Source: Maribacter algicola (GTDB lineage Bacteria; Bacteroidota; Bacteroidia; Flavobacteriales; Flavobacteriaceae). From it: a stretch of DNA of 64,000 nt. The notes under the pieces were generated by a model that was not told where the DNA came from, made no database searches, and saw only the letters and a program-made list of their open reading frames with translations. A program made the translations under genes and the position numbers. Shown here one piece after another: positions 54,696-63,236 of this stretch (its first letter is position 1; each line of letters opens with the position of its first letter). The stretch spans positions 930,001 to 994,000 of the forward strand of contig NZ_QUSX01000002.1 of the NCBI RefSeq assembly GCF_003933245.1, read 5' to 3'.

Positions 54696-55916
54696 ATGAG
54701 CCACAAAGAAGCTAACGATTTACAGGATTTACAATACTTTGGGGAATACGGTGGGGTCAATCCTTCCATATCAGATTCCTCCACCTATACTTTTCTATCC
54801 GCCAAAACCATGTTTGATACGTTTGAGGGCAATACAGAAGGCTGTTATTTATATAGTAGGCACTCCTCCCCTTCCAACCTATATTTAGGCGAAGCCTTGG
54901 CCGCATTGGAAGGCACGGAAACGGCGAACGTTACGGCTAGCGGAATGGGCGCTATTACGGCGGTCATCCTTCAACTATGTGATTCTGGTGACCACATCAT
55001 AAGTAGCAGAACCATTTATGGTGGCACCTATGCATTCATGAAAAATTTCCTGAAAAAATTCAATATACATATTACCTTTTTGGATATCACGGACTTAGGT
55101 GCCGTGGCAGATGCCATAACCTCCAAAACCAAAATGATTTATTGTGAGAGTGTTAGCAATCCCTTATTGGAAGTGGCGGATATATCGGCACTCGCCAAAA
55201 TCGCCAAAAAAAATGAAATGCCCCTCGTGGTCGACAATACTTTTTCCCCGCTTTCCATTACTCCCGCTAAGTTAGGAGCGGATATCGTTATACACAGCCT
55301 AACTAAATTTATCAACGGATCCAGTGACTGTGTGGCCGGGGCAATTTGTGGCACCAAAGAGTTCTGTCTTAGTCTTAAGGATGTAAACAACGGTGCCGGT
55401 ATGCTTTTGGGAAGTACATTGGACAGTCTGCGAGGAGCTTCCATTCTCAAGAATATGCGTACCCTACACATCAGGATTAAAAAACATAGTGAAAATGCAC
55501 AATTTTTGGCCGAAAAGTTTGAAGCCGATGGTTTAAGAGTGGTGTATCCGGGATTATCGTCGCACCCAGGTCATTTGATTATGGAGGATCAAATGAATCC
55601 TCAATATGGATATGGCGGACTCATGACTCTGGACGTAGGTTCCTTGGAAAATGCAAATGCCTTGATGGAAATGATGCAGGAAAGAAAGTTAGGTTATTTG
55701 GCAGTTAGCCTTGGATTCTACAAAACGTTGTTCAGCGCTCCGGGAACTTCCACATCCTCAGAGATACCCATGGAAGAACAAAAAGCCATGGGGCTTGGAG
55801 ACGGACTTATCCGATTTTCCATAGGATTGGACGATGATATCCAAAGAACCTATACCCTGATGAAAAGGTGCATGTTGGATTTACAAATCCTTGAAAAGGA
55901 TGCTATGGACGTATAA
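54696..55916 (+). CDS. Cys/Met-metabolism PLP enzyme (methionine gamma-lyase/cystathionine type)
   Basis: 406 residues, fold-type I trans-sulfuration family. PLP lysine K204 in HSLTKFINGSSD; other marks are ASGMGAIT, YCESVSNPLLEVADI and VDNTFSPLSITP. It could be methionine gamma-lyase, cystathionine gamma-lyase or a synthase. The YGGT loop lacks the cysteine (YGCT) that marks classical methionine gamma-lyases, so the reaction is not settled. Followed after 69 bases by an NhaC-family transporter and divergent from an Lrp-type regulator; the trio suggests uptake and breakdown of methionine or a related amino acid. Confidence 0.85.
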   Translation: MSHKEANDLQDLQYFGEYGGVNPSISDSSTYTFLSAKTMFDTFEGNTEGCYLYSRHSSPSNLYLGEALAALEGTETANVTASGMGAITAVILQLCDSGDHIISSRTIYGGTYAFMKNFLKKFNIHITFLDITDLGAVADAITSKTKMIYCESVSNPLLEVADISALAKIAKKNEMPLVVDNTFSPLSITPAKLGADIVIHSLTKFINGSSDCVAGAICGTKEFCLSLKDVNNGAGMLLGSTLDSLRGASILKNMRTLHIRIKKHSENAQFLAEKFEADGLRVVYPGLSSHPGHLIMEDQMNPQYGYGGLMTLDVGSLENANALMEMMQERKLGYLAVSLGFYKTLFSAPGTSTSSEIPMEEQKAMGLGDGLIRFSIGLDDDIQRTYTLMKRCMLDLQILEKDAMDV

Positions 55917-55985
55917 CCGGATAGTTACAGGTTGCATAGCAATCCCATATATCGTAATATTACGGTATAACCAAAGGAAAAGTAA

Positions 55986-57458
55986 ATGTCCGAACAAAAT
56001 ACCAACGAACATAGGGAGCAAGAACATATCGTAGCCAATAAGGAGCTTAATCTTTTGGAAGCCCTTATTCCGGTGGTTCTTTTAATGGCCATGTTGGCCT
56101 ATAACATTTTCTTTGCCAATGGGGAGTGGTTCGGGGAATATTCCAACCAATTCATTTTATTGATAGGAGGTTTTTTCGCTGCTTTAGTTGGTTTTTTCAA
56201 TAAAACTTCCTTCGCCACCATGGTTCAAGAGATTTGGGAAAATCTTAGGAGCGTATTCATTCCAATTATGATTTTGTTCTTGGTAGGTGCACTAGCGGGT
56301 ACGTGGCTTGTAAGCGGAATCATTCCGGCCATGGTGTATTATGGATTAAAGGTTTTAAGTCCGTCCATATTTCTTCCGGCTTCAATTGTAATCGCCGCGA
56401 TAATTTCCATCGCCACGGGTAGTTCTTGGACGACTTCAGCCACCGTGGGGATAGCGTTGGTAGGAATTGGAACTGCTTTGGGAATACCCACTGGCATGAT
56501 AGCCGGTGCCGTTATTTCCGGAGCTTATTTTGGGGATAAGATGTCACCCTTGAGCGATACGACCAATTTGGCTCCCGCTATGGCCGGTACAGACTTGTTT
56601 ACACATATCAATTATATGTTCTACACCACTGGTCCCACCATATTGATTACTTTAGTTACATTTTCCATAATCAGTTTAAACATTGATACCACGGGTAGCG
56701 CAGATGTTACCGGTTTGTTGAACACCATTGACCAAACCTTTAATATCAATCCCTATTTGTTCATTGTGCCTTTGGTCGTAATCGCATTGATCCTATTAAA
56801 GACCAAACCGCTTTTGTCCTTGGGAATTGGTGTCGTTTTAGCGGCCGTATTTGCCTTTATATTTCAGGTCGAAATCCTAAATGGACTTTCCGATTCAAAG
56901 TTTGGAGCGATTATTAATGCCATTTTGAGCGATACCTCTATTGTAACGGACAACGAAAAACTGAACGAGCTTTTTAGCTCAGGCGGAATGAAAGGGATGT
57001 TGTGGACCATATTCCTCATTTGTTGCGCAATGGTTTTTGGCGGTATTATGGATGGCATAGGTGCTTTATCCAGAATCACCCAATCATTGTTATCCGTGGC
57101 CAAAACCGTTTTTGGGCTATTTGCCAGTACGGTTTTAAGCTGTATAGGTCTAAACGTTATAGCTAGCGACCAATACCTTGCCTTGGTCATCCCAGGTAAA
57201 ATGTTCAAAAAGGCCTATGAGGATAAAGGTTTGGCTCCCGAAAACTTAAGTCGGACGCTAGAAGACTCGGGGACTGTTACCTCGGTCCTTATACCATGGA
57301 ATACCTGCGGGGCCTATCAATCCAGTGTACTGGGCGTTGGGGTTGGGGAATATTTCATGTTCGCCATATTCAATTGGTTAAGTCCTATTACCACCTTGGT
57401 TTATGCTGCCTTTGGACTTAAAATAAGACAACTTGCCCAGAAAAATAACATAGGGTAA
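55986..57458 (+). CDS. NhaC-family Na+ antiporter/symporter-like transporter
   Basis: 490 residues with about 11-12 membrane segments. The conserved NhaC core TGSSWTTSATVGIALVGIG and GAYFGDKMSPLSDTTNLAPA is present. The family includes Na+/H+ antiporters but also amino-acid symporters such as the methionine carrier described in Shewanella-type bacteria. Placed directly after a Cys/Met PLP enzyme, a methionine or sulfur amino acid importer is plausible, as inference. An antiporter function cannot be excluded. Confidence 0.85.
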   Translation: MSEQNTNEHREQEHIVANKELNLLEALIPVVLLMAMLAYNIFFANGEWFGEYSNQFILLIGGFFAALVGFFNKTSFATMVQEIWENLRSVFIPIMILFLVGALAGTWLVSGIIPAMVYYGLKVLSPSIFLPASIVIAAIISIATGSSWTTSATVGIALVGIGTALGIPTGMIAGAVISGAYFGDKMSPLSDTTNLAPAMAGTDLFTHINYMFYTTGPTILITLVTFSIISLNIDTTGSADVTGLLNTIDQTFNINPYLFIVPLVVIALILLKTKPLLSLGIGVVLAAVFAFIFQVEILNGLSDSKFGAIINAILSDTSIVTDNEKLNELFSSGGMKGMLWTIFLICCAMVFGGIMDGIGALSRITQSLLSVAKTVFGLFASTVLSCIGLNVIASDQYLALVIPGKMFKKAYEDKGLAPENLSRTLEDSGTVTSVLIPWNTCGAYQSSVLGVGVGEYFMFAIFNWLSPITTLVYAAFGLKIRQLAQKNNIG

Positions 57459-57630
57459 GAAATCAGGTTACCGCTTAACCAAAATTGACCCTTCACTACG
57501 AAGGACTTATTCACTTCCTTTTGCTGCGGAGTAATTAGTTAAGTAGATGTAAGACGGATTGTTTATTATAAAAACCTTTCCATATCCTCTAATATTTTAT
57601 AATTTCACGTTCCAATTAAAAACACATACT

Positions 57631-58137
57631 ATGGCTACCGTAACACTAAAAGGAACTGAAATACATACTCTAGGAAGTTTACCCAATGAAGGCAGTAAAG
57701 CACCTGATTTCCAATTAACTAAAAATGATTTATCATCCGTGAAACTTTCTGATTATGAAGGTTCAAGATTGGTTTTGAATATTTTCCCTAGTGTGGATAC
57801 GGGAACATGTGCACAGTCCGTAAGGCAATTTAATGAGGAAGCAGCGGAATTGGATAATACCATAGTTTTGTGCATATCCAAAGATCTACCTTTCGCCCAG
57901 GCCCGTTTTTGTGGCGCCGAAGGAATTAAGAACGTAGAAATGCTATCCGATTTTAGGGACGGTAATTTTGGCAGGGCCTATAATTTGGAATTTACGGATG
58001 GCCCTTTGGCATCTCTTCATTCTAGGGCTGTAGTCGTTCTAGATGAAAATGGAACCGTTTTGTACACGGAGCAAGTTCCAGAAATTGTGGACGAACCTAA
58101 CTACAAGGCAGCCCTTGAGGCTTTGATGGATTCCTAA
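57631..58137 (+). CDS. tpx: Thiol peroxidase
   Basis: 168 residues from ATG 57631 (MATVTLKGTEIHTLG); longer starts in frame add a non-conserved hydrophobic stretch. Atypical 2-Cys peroxiredoxin: peroxidatic C60 in DTGTCAQSVRQF and resolving C94 in ARFCGAEGI, matching the spacing of E. coli Tpx. It reduces lipid and hydrogen peroxides using thioredoxin. First gene of the run into dgkA, 10 bases apart. Confidence 0.94.
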   Translation: MATVTLKGTEIHTLGSLPNEGSKAPDFQLTKNDLSSVKLSDYEGSRLVLNIFPSVDTGTCAQSVRQFNEEAAELDNTIVLCISKDLPFAQARFCGAEGIKNVEMLSDFRDGNFGRAYNLEFTDGPLASLHSRAVVVLDENGTVLYTEQVPEIVDEPNYKAALEALMDS

Positions 58138-58147
58138 ATTAGGCAAA

Positions 58148-58513
58148 ATGCCCAAAGAATCCTTTCTGGTAAATAGAATAAAAAGTATAGGTTTCGCCCT
58201 TCGCGGCGCACTTTTATTGATACGTACGGAAGCTAGTATAAAAATCCAAGTCTTTATCACGTTGGTAATGACGGCAGCGGGTTTTTATTTTGAGATTTCC
58301 AATACGGAATGGATTCTACAGATATTCGCTATTGCCCTAGTTTTGGGTATTGAGGGTTTAAACACCGCCGTGGAGAAAATTTCAGATTATGTACAACCTG
58401 AATATGACAAAAAAATCGGACTGATTAAGGATATCTCCGCAGGAGCTGTCATGTTGGTATCCATAGCGGCGAGCATTGTAGGTTGCATAATTTATCTTCC
58501 TAAAATTTTTTAA
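58148..58513 (+). CDS. dgkA: Diacylglycerol kinase family protein
   Basis: 121 residues, three membrane helices. The N-terminus is cytoplasmic and basic (FALRGALLLIRTEASIKIQVFI) and the catalytic stretch LGIEGLNTAVEKISDYVQPEYD carries the conserved Glu residues. It phosphorylates diacylglycerol or undecaprenol in the inner membrane. Short family member, normal for Bacteroidota. 10 bases after tpx; the ftsK promoter region follows. Confidence 0.88.
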   Translation: MPKESFLVNRIKSIGFALRGALLLIRTEASIKIQVFITLVMTAAGFYFEISNTEWILQIFAIALVLGIEGLNTAVEKISDYVQPEYDKKIGLIKDISAGAVMLVSIAASIVGCIIYLPKIF

Positions 58514-58519
58514 AAATAA

Positions 58520-58547
58520 TTGCAAGAGGCCTTAGGGGGTAAATTTG
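58520..58547 (+). promoter_or_regulatory. Candidate ftsK promoter
   Basis: TTG (58520-58522), 17 bases, TAAATTTG (58540-58547), a match to the Bacteroidota -7 element TAnnTTTG. It is about 124 bases before the ftsK ATG, within a G-rich/C-rich hairpin-capable stretch (GGGGG at 58535, CCCCC at 58556). Confidence 0.45.
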
Positions 58548-58670
58548 TATTTTTGCCCCCAAAGTAAATTACCTCAGGGCAGGCCCATGAGGAATTCATT
58601 TGAAACTAATTTTTAATTTTGAGGCAAGCCTAGGGGTAATATACCTTTTGGCGTTGCCATTAAAGTGTAC

Positions 58671-61046
58671 ATGGCAAAAAAGGCATCCAAATCAAAGCCA
58701 AAGGCAACATCTACAAAAAAGAAGAATCCCTTCATGATTTCCAAGAAGAACAAAATTATTTTGGGAAGTCTTCTCGTGCTCTTTAGTATTGCCCTGTTCT
58801 TTTCGTTTGTTTCTTTTTATTTTACTTGGGAGGATGATCAGAGTTTGTTGACCGAGTTTAAGAACAGGAACGAGGAGGCCAAAAACCTGCTCAATAAATT
58901 CGGTGCCAGCATAAGCCACTTCTTTGTGTACAAAGGATTTGGAATCGCCACGTTGATAATCCCCTTTTTGCTATGCCTAACGGGAATTTACATGTTCCTA
59001 GGATTGGACAAAAAAGGGTTGGCCAAAAAATGGATCTGGGGACTATTGTTCTTGGTCTGGTTTTCCATCGCCTTTGGTTTCTTTGCCGTTGAAAGTCCCT
59101 TGCTTGGGGGTCTTGTTGGATACGAAATGAACGATTTTCTTCAAGATTATACTGGTAAAATTGGTGTGTTGTTGCTATTGGTTTTTGGCTTGGTATTTAT
59201 TTTGGTACGTCTTTTTGATGTAACTCCGGAGGGCGTGGCCGAATTTTTTAAGTCGAAACGAAATGAACTGTCTGCCGACTTTAAACGTTCCAAAACCAGC
59301 GATGACCCTGAATATATTGAGGATGAAATAACGGTAAGCAATGAAGATGAGTCGCAAGTATTGGTCGATACCTATACCCACAAGGAAGAAATACCGCACT
59401 TGGCCAAAGACGAGGATGACTTTAAGGTAACGGTTCCCAAGGAAGAAGAGGAGGAACTGGCCATGGAAGTGGAGCAAATTGTTGAGGAACCTGAAGAAAT
59501 CGATATTCTGGCCAGTAAATTGGTAGATGATTTTGGGGAATTCGACCCTACCCTGGAGCTTGGTAATTACAAATTTCCTACCATCGATTTGTTGGATGCC
59601 CATGGTGTATCCGGGGGTATTACCATTAATCAGGAAGAACTTGAGGAAAACAAGGATAAAATTGTTGAAACCCTCAAGAACTATAAAATAGGAATCGCAC
59701 AGATCAAGGCCACCATTGGCCCTACCGTAACCCTATATGAAATTGTTCCCGATGCAGGTATCCGAATTTCAAAGATCAAGAACCTCGAGGACGATATTGC
59801 CTTGTCCTTGGCAGCTCTGGGGATAAGGATCATTGCCCCTATTCCCGGGAAGGGAACCATCGGGATAGAAGTACCCAATAAAAATGCAACGGTAGTCTCC
59901 ATGCGATCCGTTATCGCTTCAAGCAAGTTTCAAAAAGCTGAAATGGAATTACCCATCGCTTTTGGAAAGACTATTAGTAATGAAACTTTTGTGGTGGACC
60001 TGGCAAAAATGCCCCACCTATTGATGGCAGGTGCCACAGGTCAAGGTAAATCGGTAGGACTCAACGCCGTCCTTACTTCCCTATTGTATAAAAAACATCC
60101 GGCCGAGGTTAAGTTCATTTTGGTAGATCCAAAAAAAGTGGAGCTTACCCTGTACAATAAAATCGAACGCCATTTCTTGGCCAAACTACCCGATTCTGAG
60201 GAAGCCATCATCACGGATAATACCAAGGTTATCAATACGCTCAATTCCTTGTGTATCGAAATGGACAACAGATACGAACTGCTGAAATTGGCCATGGTAC
60301 GGAACCTAAAAGAATACAATACAAAGTTCAAGGCCCGTAAATTGAACCCGAACGATGGTCATAAATATTTGCCTTACATCGTTTTGGTCATCGATGAGTT
60401 CGCAGACCTTATCATGACGGCAGGTAAGGAAGTGGAAACACCCATTGCCAGATTGGCACAGTTGGCTCGTGCCATAGGTATACATCTCATCGTGGCTACG
60501 CAAAGACCGTCAGTGAACGTTATTACTGGTATCATCAAGGCGAACTTTCCTGCAAGGATTGCTTTCCGTGTAACGTCTAAGATAGATTCCAGAACCATTT
60601 TGGATGCCCAAGGAGCCGATCAATTGATAGGACGTGGGGATATGCTGTATACACAAGGAAACGATGTTACCCGTATACAATGTGCCTTTGTAGACACCCC
60701 CGAAGTTGCGAAGATTACGGAATATATTGGCTCACAGCGAGCATATCCGGAAGCACATGAGTTACCGGAATATGTTGGTGAAGATTCTGGCACGAGTGTT
60801 GATTATGATATCAAGGACAGGGATAAAATGTTCAGGGAAGCGGCAGAGGTCATCGTAATTGCCCAGCAAGGTTCCGCCTCGCTAATTCAACGAAAGTTAA
60901 AGCTTGGCTACAACCGGGCCGGACGTATAATCGATCAATTGGAAGCTGCGGGCATTGTTGGCCCCTTTGAAGGAAGTAAGGCAAGGCAGGTGCTCATCCC
61001 AGATATGGCATCCCTGCAACAATTATTGGATAATGAAAGCCTATAA
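58671..61046 (+). CDS. ftsK: DNA translocase FtsK
   Basis: 791 residues from ATG 58671 (MAKKASKS); a GTG two codons upstream is possible. Four N-terminal membrane helices (about 30-180), a short acidic linker (about 190-290), then the motor with Walker A GATGQGKS (454-461), Walker B VLVIDEFADLI, and the C-terminal gamma winged helix (SLIQRKLKLGYNRAGRIIDQLE) that recognises KOPS. It links chromosome segregation and division. Followed after 28 bases by lolA. Confidence 0.96.
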   Translation: MAKKASKSKPKATSTKKKNPFMISKKNKIILGSLLVLFSIALFFSFVSFYFTWEDDQSLLTEFKNRNEEAKNLLNKFGASISHFFVYKGFGIATLIIPFLLCLTGIYMFLGLDKKGLAKKWIWGLLFLVWFSIAFGFFAVESPLLGGLVGYEMNDFLQDYTGKIGVLLLLVFGLVFILVRLFDVTPEGVAEFFKSKRNELSADFKRSKTSDDPEYIEDEITVSNEDESQVLVDTYTHKEEIPHLAKDEDDFKVTVPKEEEEELAMEVEQIVEEPEEIDILASKLVDDFGEFDPTLELGNYKFPTIDLLDAHGVSGGITINQEELEENKDKIVETLKNYKIGIAQIKATIGPTVTLYEIVPDAGIRISKIKNLEDDIALSLAALGIRIIAPIPGKGTIGIEVPNKNATVVSMRSVIASSKFQKAEMELPIAFGKTISNETFVVDLAKMPHLLMAGATGQGKSVGLNAVLTSLLYKKHPAEVKFILVDPKKVELTLYNKIERHFLAKLPDSEEAIITDNTKVINTLNSLCIEMDNRYELLKLAMVRNLKEYNTKFKARKLNPNDGHKYLPYIVLVIDEFADLIMTAGKEVETPIARLAQLARAIGIHLIVATQRPSVNVITGIIKANFPARIAFRVTSKIDSRTILDAQGADQLIGRGDMLYTQGNDVTRIQCAFVDTPEVAKITEYIGSQRAYPEAHELPEYVGEDSGTSVDYDIKDRDKMFREAAEVIVIAQQGSASLIQRKLKLGYNRAGRIIDQLEAAGIVGPFEGSKARQVLIPDMASLQQLLDNESL

Positions 61047-61074
61047 TGGGCAGTAAAATTTTAAACTAAAAGAA

Positions 61075-61719
61075 ATGCAAAAAATAGTATTGGTATTCGC
61101 GCTTGTTTTTACTACAACCATTTTAAGCGCCCAAACGCCAGAAAAAGCAAAAGCACTTTTGGACGAAGTATACAACAGAGTAAAAAGCTACGACAACATT
61201 TTCGTGGACTTTAAGTTCGACTTAAAGAATGCCGAGGCTGGCATCAATCAGGAAACCAGGGGCGACGTAACCCTCGCAGGAGATAAATACGTCTTTAATT
61301 ATCTCGGCTCAAAACAACTCTATGATGGTAAAAAGGTATATACCATTGTTCCGGAAAACGAAGAGGTGACCATTGAGGACCAATCCAACGAGGAAGATGC
61401 CATGACACCATCAAAAATGTTGACCTTTTACAAGCAAGGCCACAATTATGAGTGGGACATCCTTCAAAATGTACAGGGCAGGAAAATCCAGTATGTAAAA
61501 TTGACGCCCATCGACTCCAACACCGAAATCAAATCCCGATTGTTGGGAATCGATATGGGCACAAAACATATCTACAGACTTATTGAGACAGGAAAGAACG
61601 GTACAAAGACCACTATTACTGTTAATTCTTTTAAAACAAATCAGCCATTATCGGCGACCTTGTTTACTTTTGACGAAGCTAAATATAAGGATGATGGCTA
61701 TTACATTTTAAGAAATTAA
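61075..61719 (+). CDS. lolA: LolA-like outer-membrane lipoprotein carrier
   Basis: 214 residues with signal peptide (MQKIVLVFALVFTTTILSAQ). Half-barrel fold, strands NIFVDFKFDLKNAEAG, TRGDVTLAGDKYVFNYLG and the C-terminal NPLSATLFTFDEAKYKDDGYYI-like ending. It takes lipoproteins through the periplasm to the outer membrane. Flavobacterial LolA genes commonly sit after ftsK, as here. 5 bases before the LptF/G-type gene. Confidence 0.88.
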   Translation: MQKIVLVFALVFTTTILSAQTPEKAKALLDEVYNRVKSYDNIFVDFKFDLKNAEAGINQETRGDVTLAGDKYVFNYLGSKQLYDGKKVYTIVPENEEVTIEDQSNEEDAMTPSKMLTFYKQGHNYEWDILQNVQGRKIQYVKLTPIDSNTEIKSRLLGIDMGTKHIYRLIETGKNGTKTTITVNSFKTNQPLSATLFTFDEAKYKDDGYYILRN

Positions 61720-61724
61720 TCCCC

Positions 61725-63236
61725 TTGAGAATATTAGACCGGTATATATTATCCAGGTTTACCTTTAATTTTGTCAGTTCGTTTGTAATATTGATGTTCA
61801 TCTTCATATTCCAAACGATTTGGCTTTTTATAGATGATTTGGCCGGTAAAGGTCTGGATATTATCATTATAGGTAAATTTCTTTTCTACCTGATGCCAGA
61901 TCTTACGGAGAAAGTACTACCGCTCACCGTGCTACTCTCTTCCATTTTAACCTTTGGGGCCTTTGCGGAAAATTATGAGTTCGCGGCCATGAAAGCTTCG
62001 GGCATCTCGCTTCAAAGAGCCATGTTGAGCTTGATCGTTTTTGTGACCTTGTTAGGAGGGATCACCTTCTTTTTTGCAAATTCCGTTATCCCCTTATCAC
62101 AACGTAAAATTTACAATCTTAGAAAAAACATCGCCAAGGTAAAACCTGCGGCGGTAGTTGCCGAAGGCGTTTTTAGTGATTTTGAGGGCATGAACATAAA
62201 GGTCGATGAAAAATATGGTGACAATGATCGATACCTTAGAAATGTAATCATCCACAAAAAAAATGACAGGAGCCAAAACAATGTGGTCATAAAATCAAAA
62301 CAGGGGGAATTGGTGAGTAGTGAAGATTCTGATATTGTGAAGCTCATTCTAACAGATGGCCATTATTACGATGATATAGACTCTAAAAAGAACAAGCTGA
62401 AGTATCCCCATGCCAAGGCAGATTTCGATACCTATATCATGAATATTGAAATTCCAGAGTTGAACAATGAAGATTTAGAGGCGGAGCAAGATATTAGTAC
62501 GGATAAAATGAAGAATATTTCCCGATTAAAAAAGGATATAGATTCCCTTAGAAATGATAATTACAACATTGTAAGGGCCTTTTCAAAAAGTATTGGAAAT
62601 AGAATGGGAATGTTTCAACCGTTAGATCCCAGTGATACTTCGAAAACAAAAACACCCTTACAGGTAACCCAGGATTCCATACGGCAAATAAAGCTGGCCA
62701 AGCTTAAAAACAATCCTGCGCGCCAAGATTCCATAAAGCAGGATATTTTCCATATATTCCCCTTCTACCTCCAAATGCAAATCGTGAATTCTGCAAAAAA
62801 TGCCACAACCAATGTCCTAAATTCTGTAAAAGGCAAAAGGGAGGAAATGCAAAAAAGGTATAAAATATATAACATGCACATACTTTCCATGCATAACAAA
62901 TATGCATTGGCTTTTTCGTGTATCATCCTATTTTTTGTAGGCGCGCCCTTAGGGGCCATCATCCGTAAAGGGGGATTGGGTCTTCCCATGGTAATTGCAA
63001 TTGTATTATTTTTGGTCTATTATTTTATTGGGGTGTTTGCCGGTAATTATGCCAAGGAAGGGAACATTCATCCAATGTTGGGCGCTTGGCTTTCCACGTT
63101 GATCATGTTGCCCTTAAGTATCATACTCACCAAAAGGGCTACGGAGGACAAAGGTTTGATGAGCTTTGGAGTCGTAACGGATTTCTTCAAAAACCTAATA
63201 AAAAAAATTAAGAAAAATGGAAATCATGACAGCTAA
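61725..63236 (+). CDS. LptF/LptG-family LPS export permease
   Basis: 503 residues from a TTG at 61725, because MRILDRYILSRFTFNF is the conserved N-terminus and no ATG precedes it in frame. Membrane segments at about 10-35, 50-75, 90-115 and near the C-terminus flank a long periplasmic beta-jellyroll (about 120-380), larger than enterobacterial LptF/G. It moves LPS out of the inner membrane with the LptB ATPase. Ends overlapping the ribB start. Confidence 0.88.
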   Translation: MRILDRYILSRFTFNFVSSFVILMFIFIFQTIWLFIDDLAGKGLDIIIIGKFLFYLMPDLTEKVLPLTVLLSSILTFGAFAENYEFAAMKASGISLQRAMLSLIVFVTLLGGITFFFANSVIPLSQRKIYNLRKNIAKVKPAAVVAEGVFSDFEGMNIKVDEKYGDNDRYLRNVIIHKKNDRSQNNVVIKSKQGELVSSEDSDIVKLILTDGHYYDDIDSKKNKLKYPHAKADFDTYIMNIEIPELNNEDLEAEQDISTDKMKNISRLKKDIDSLRNDNYNIVRAFSKSIGNRMGMFQPLDPSDTSKTKTPLQVTQDSIRQIKLAKLKNNPARQDSIKQDIFHIFPFYLQMQIVNSAKNATTNVLNSVKGKREEMQKRYKIYNMHILSMHNKYALAFSCIILFFVGAPLGAIIRKGGLGLPMVIAIVLFLVYYFIGVFAGNYAKEGNIHPMLGAWLSTLIMLPLSIILTKRATEDKGLMSFGVVTDFFKNLIKKIKKNGNHDS

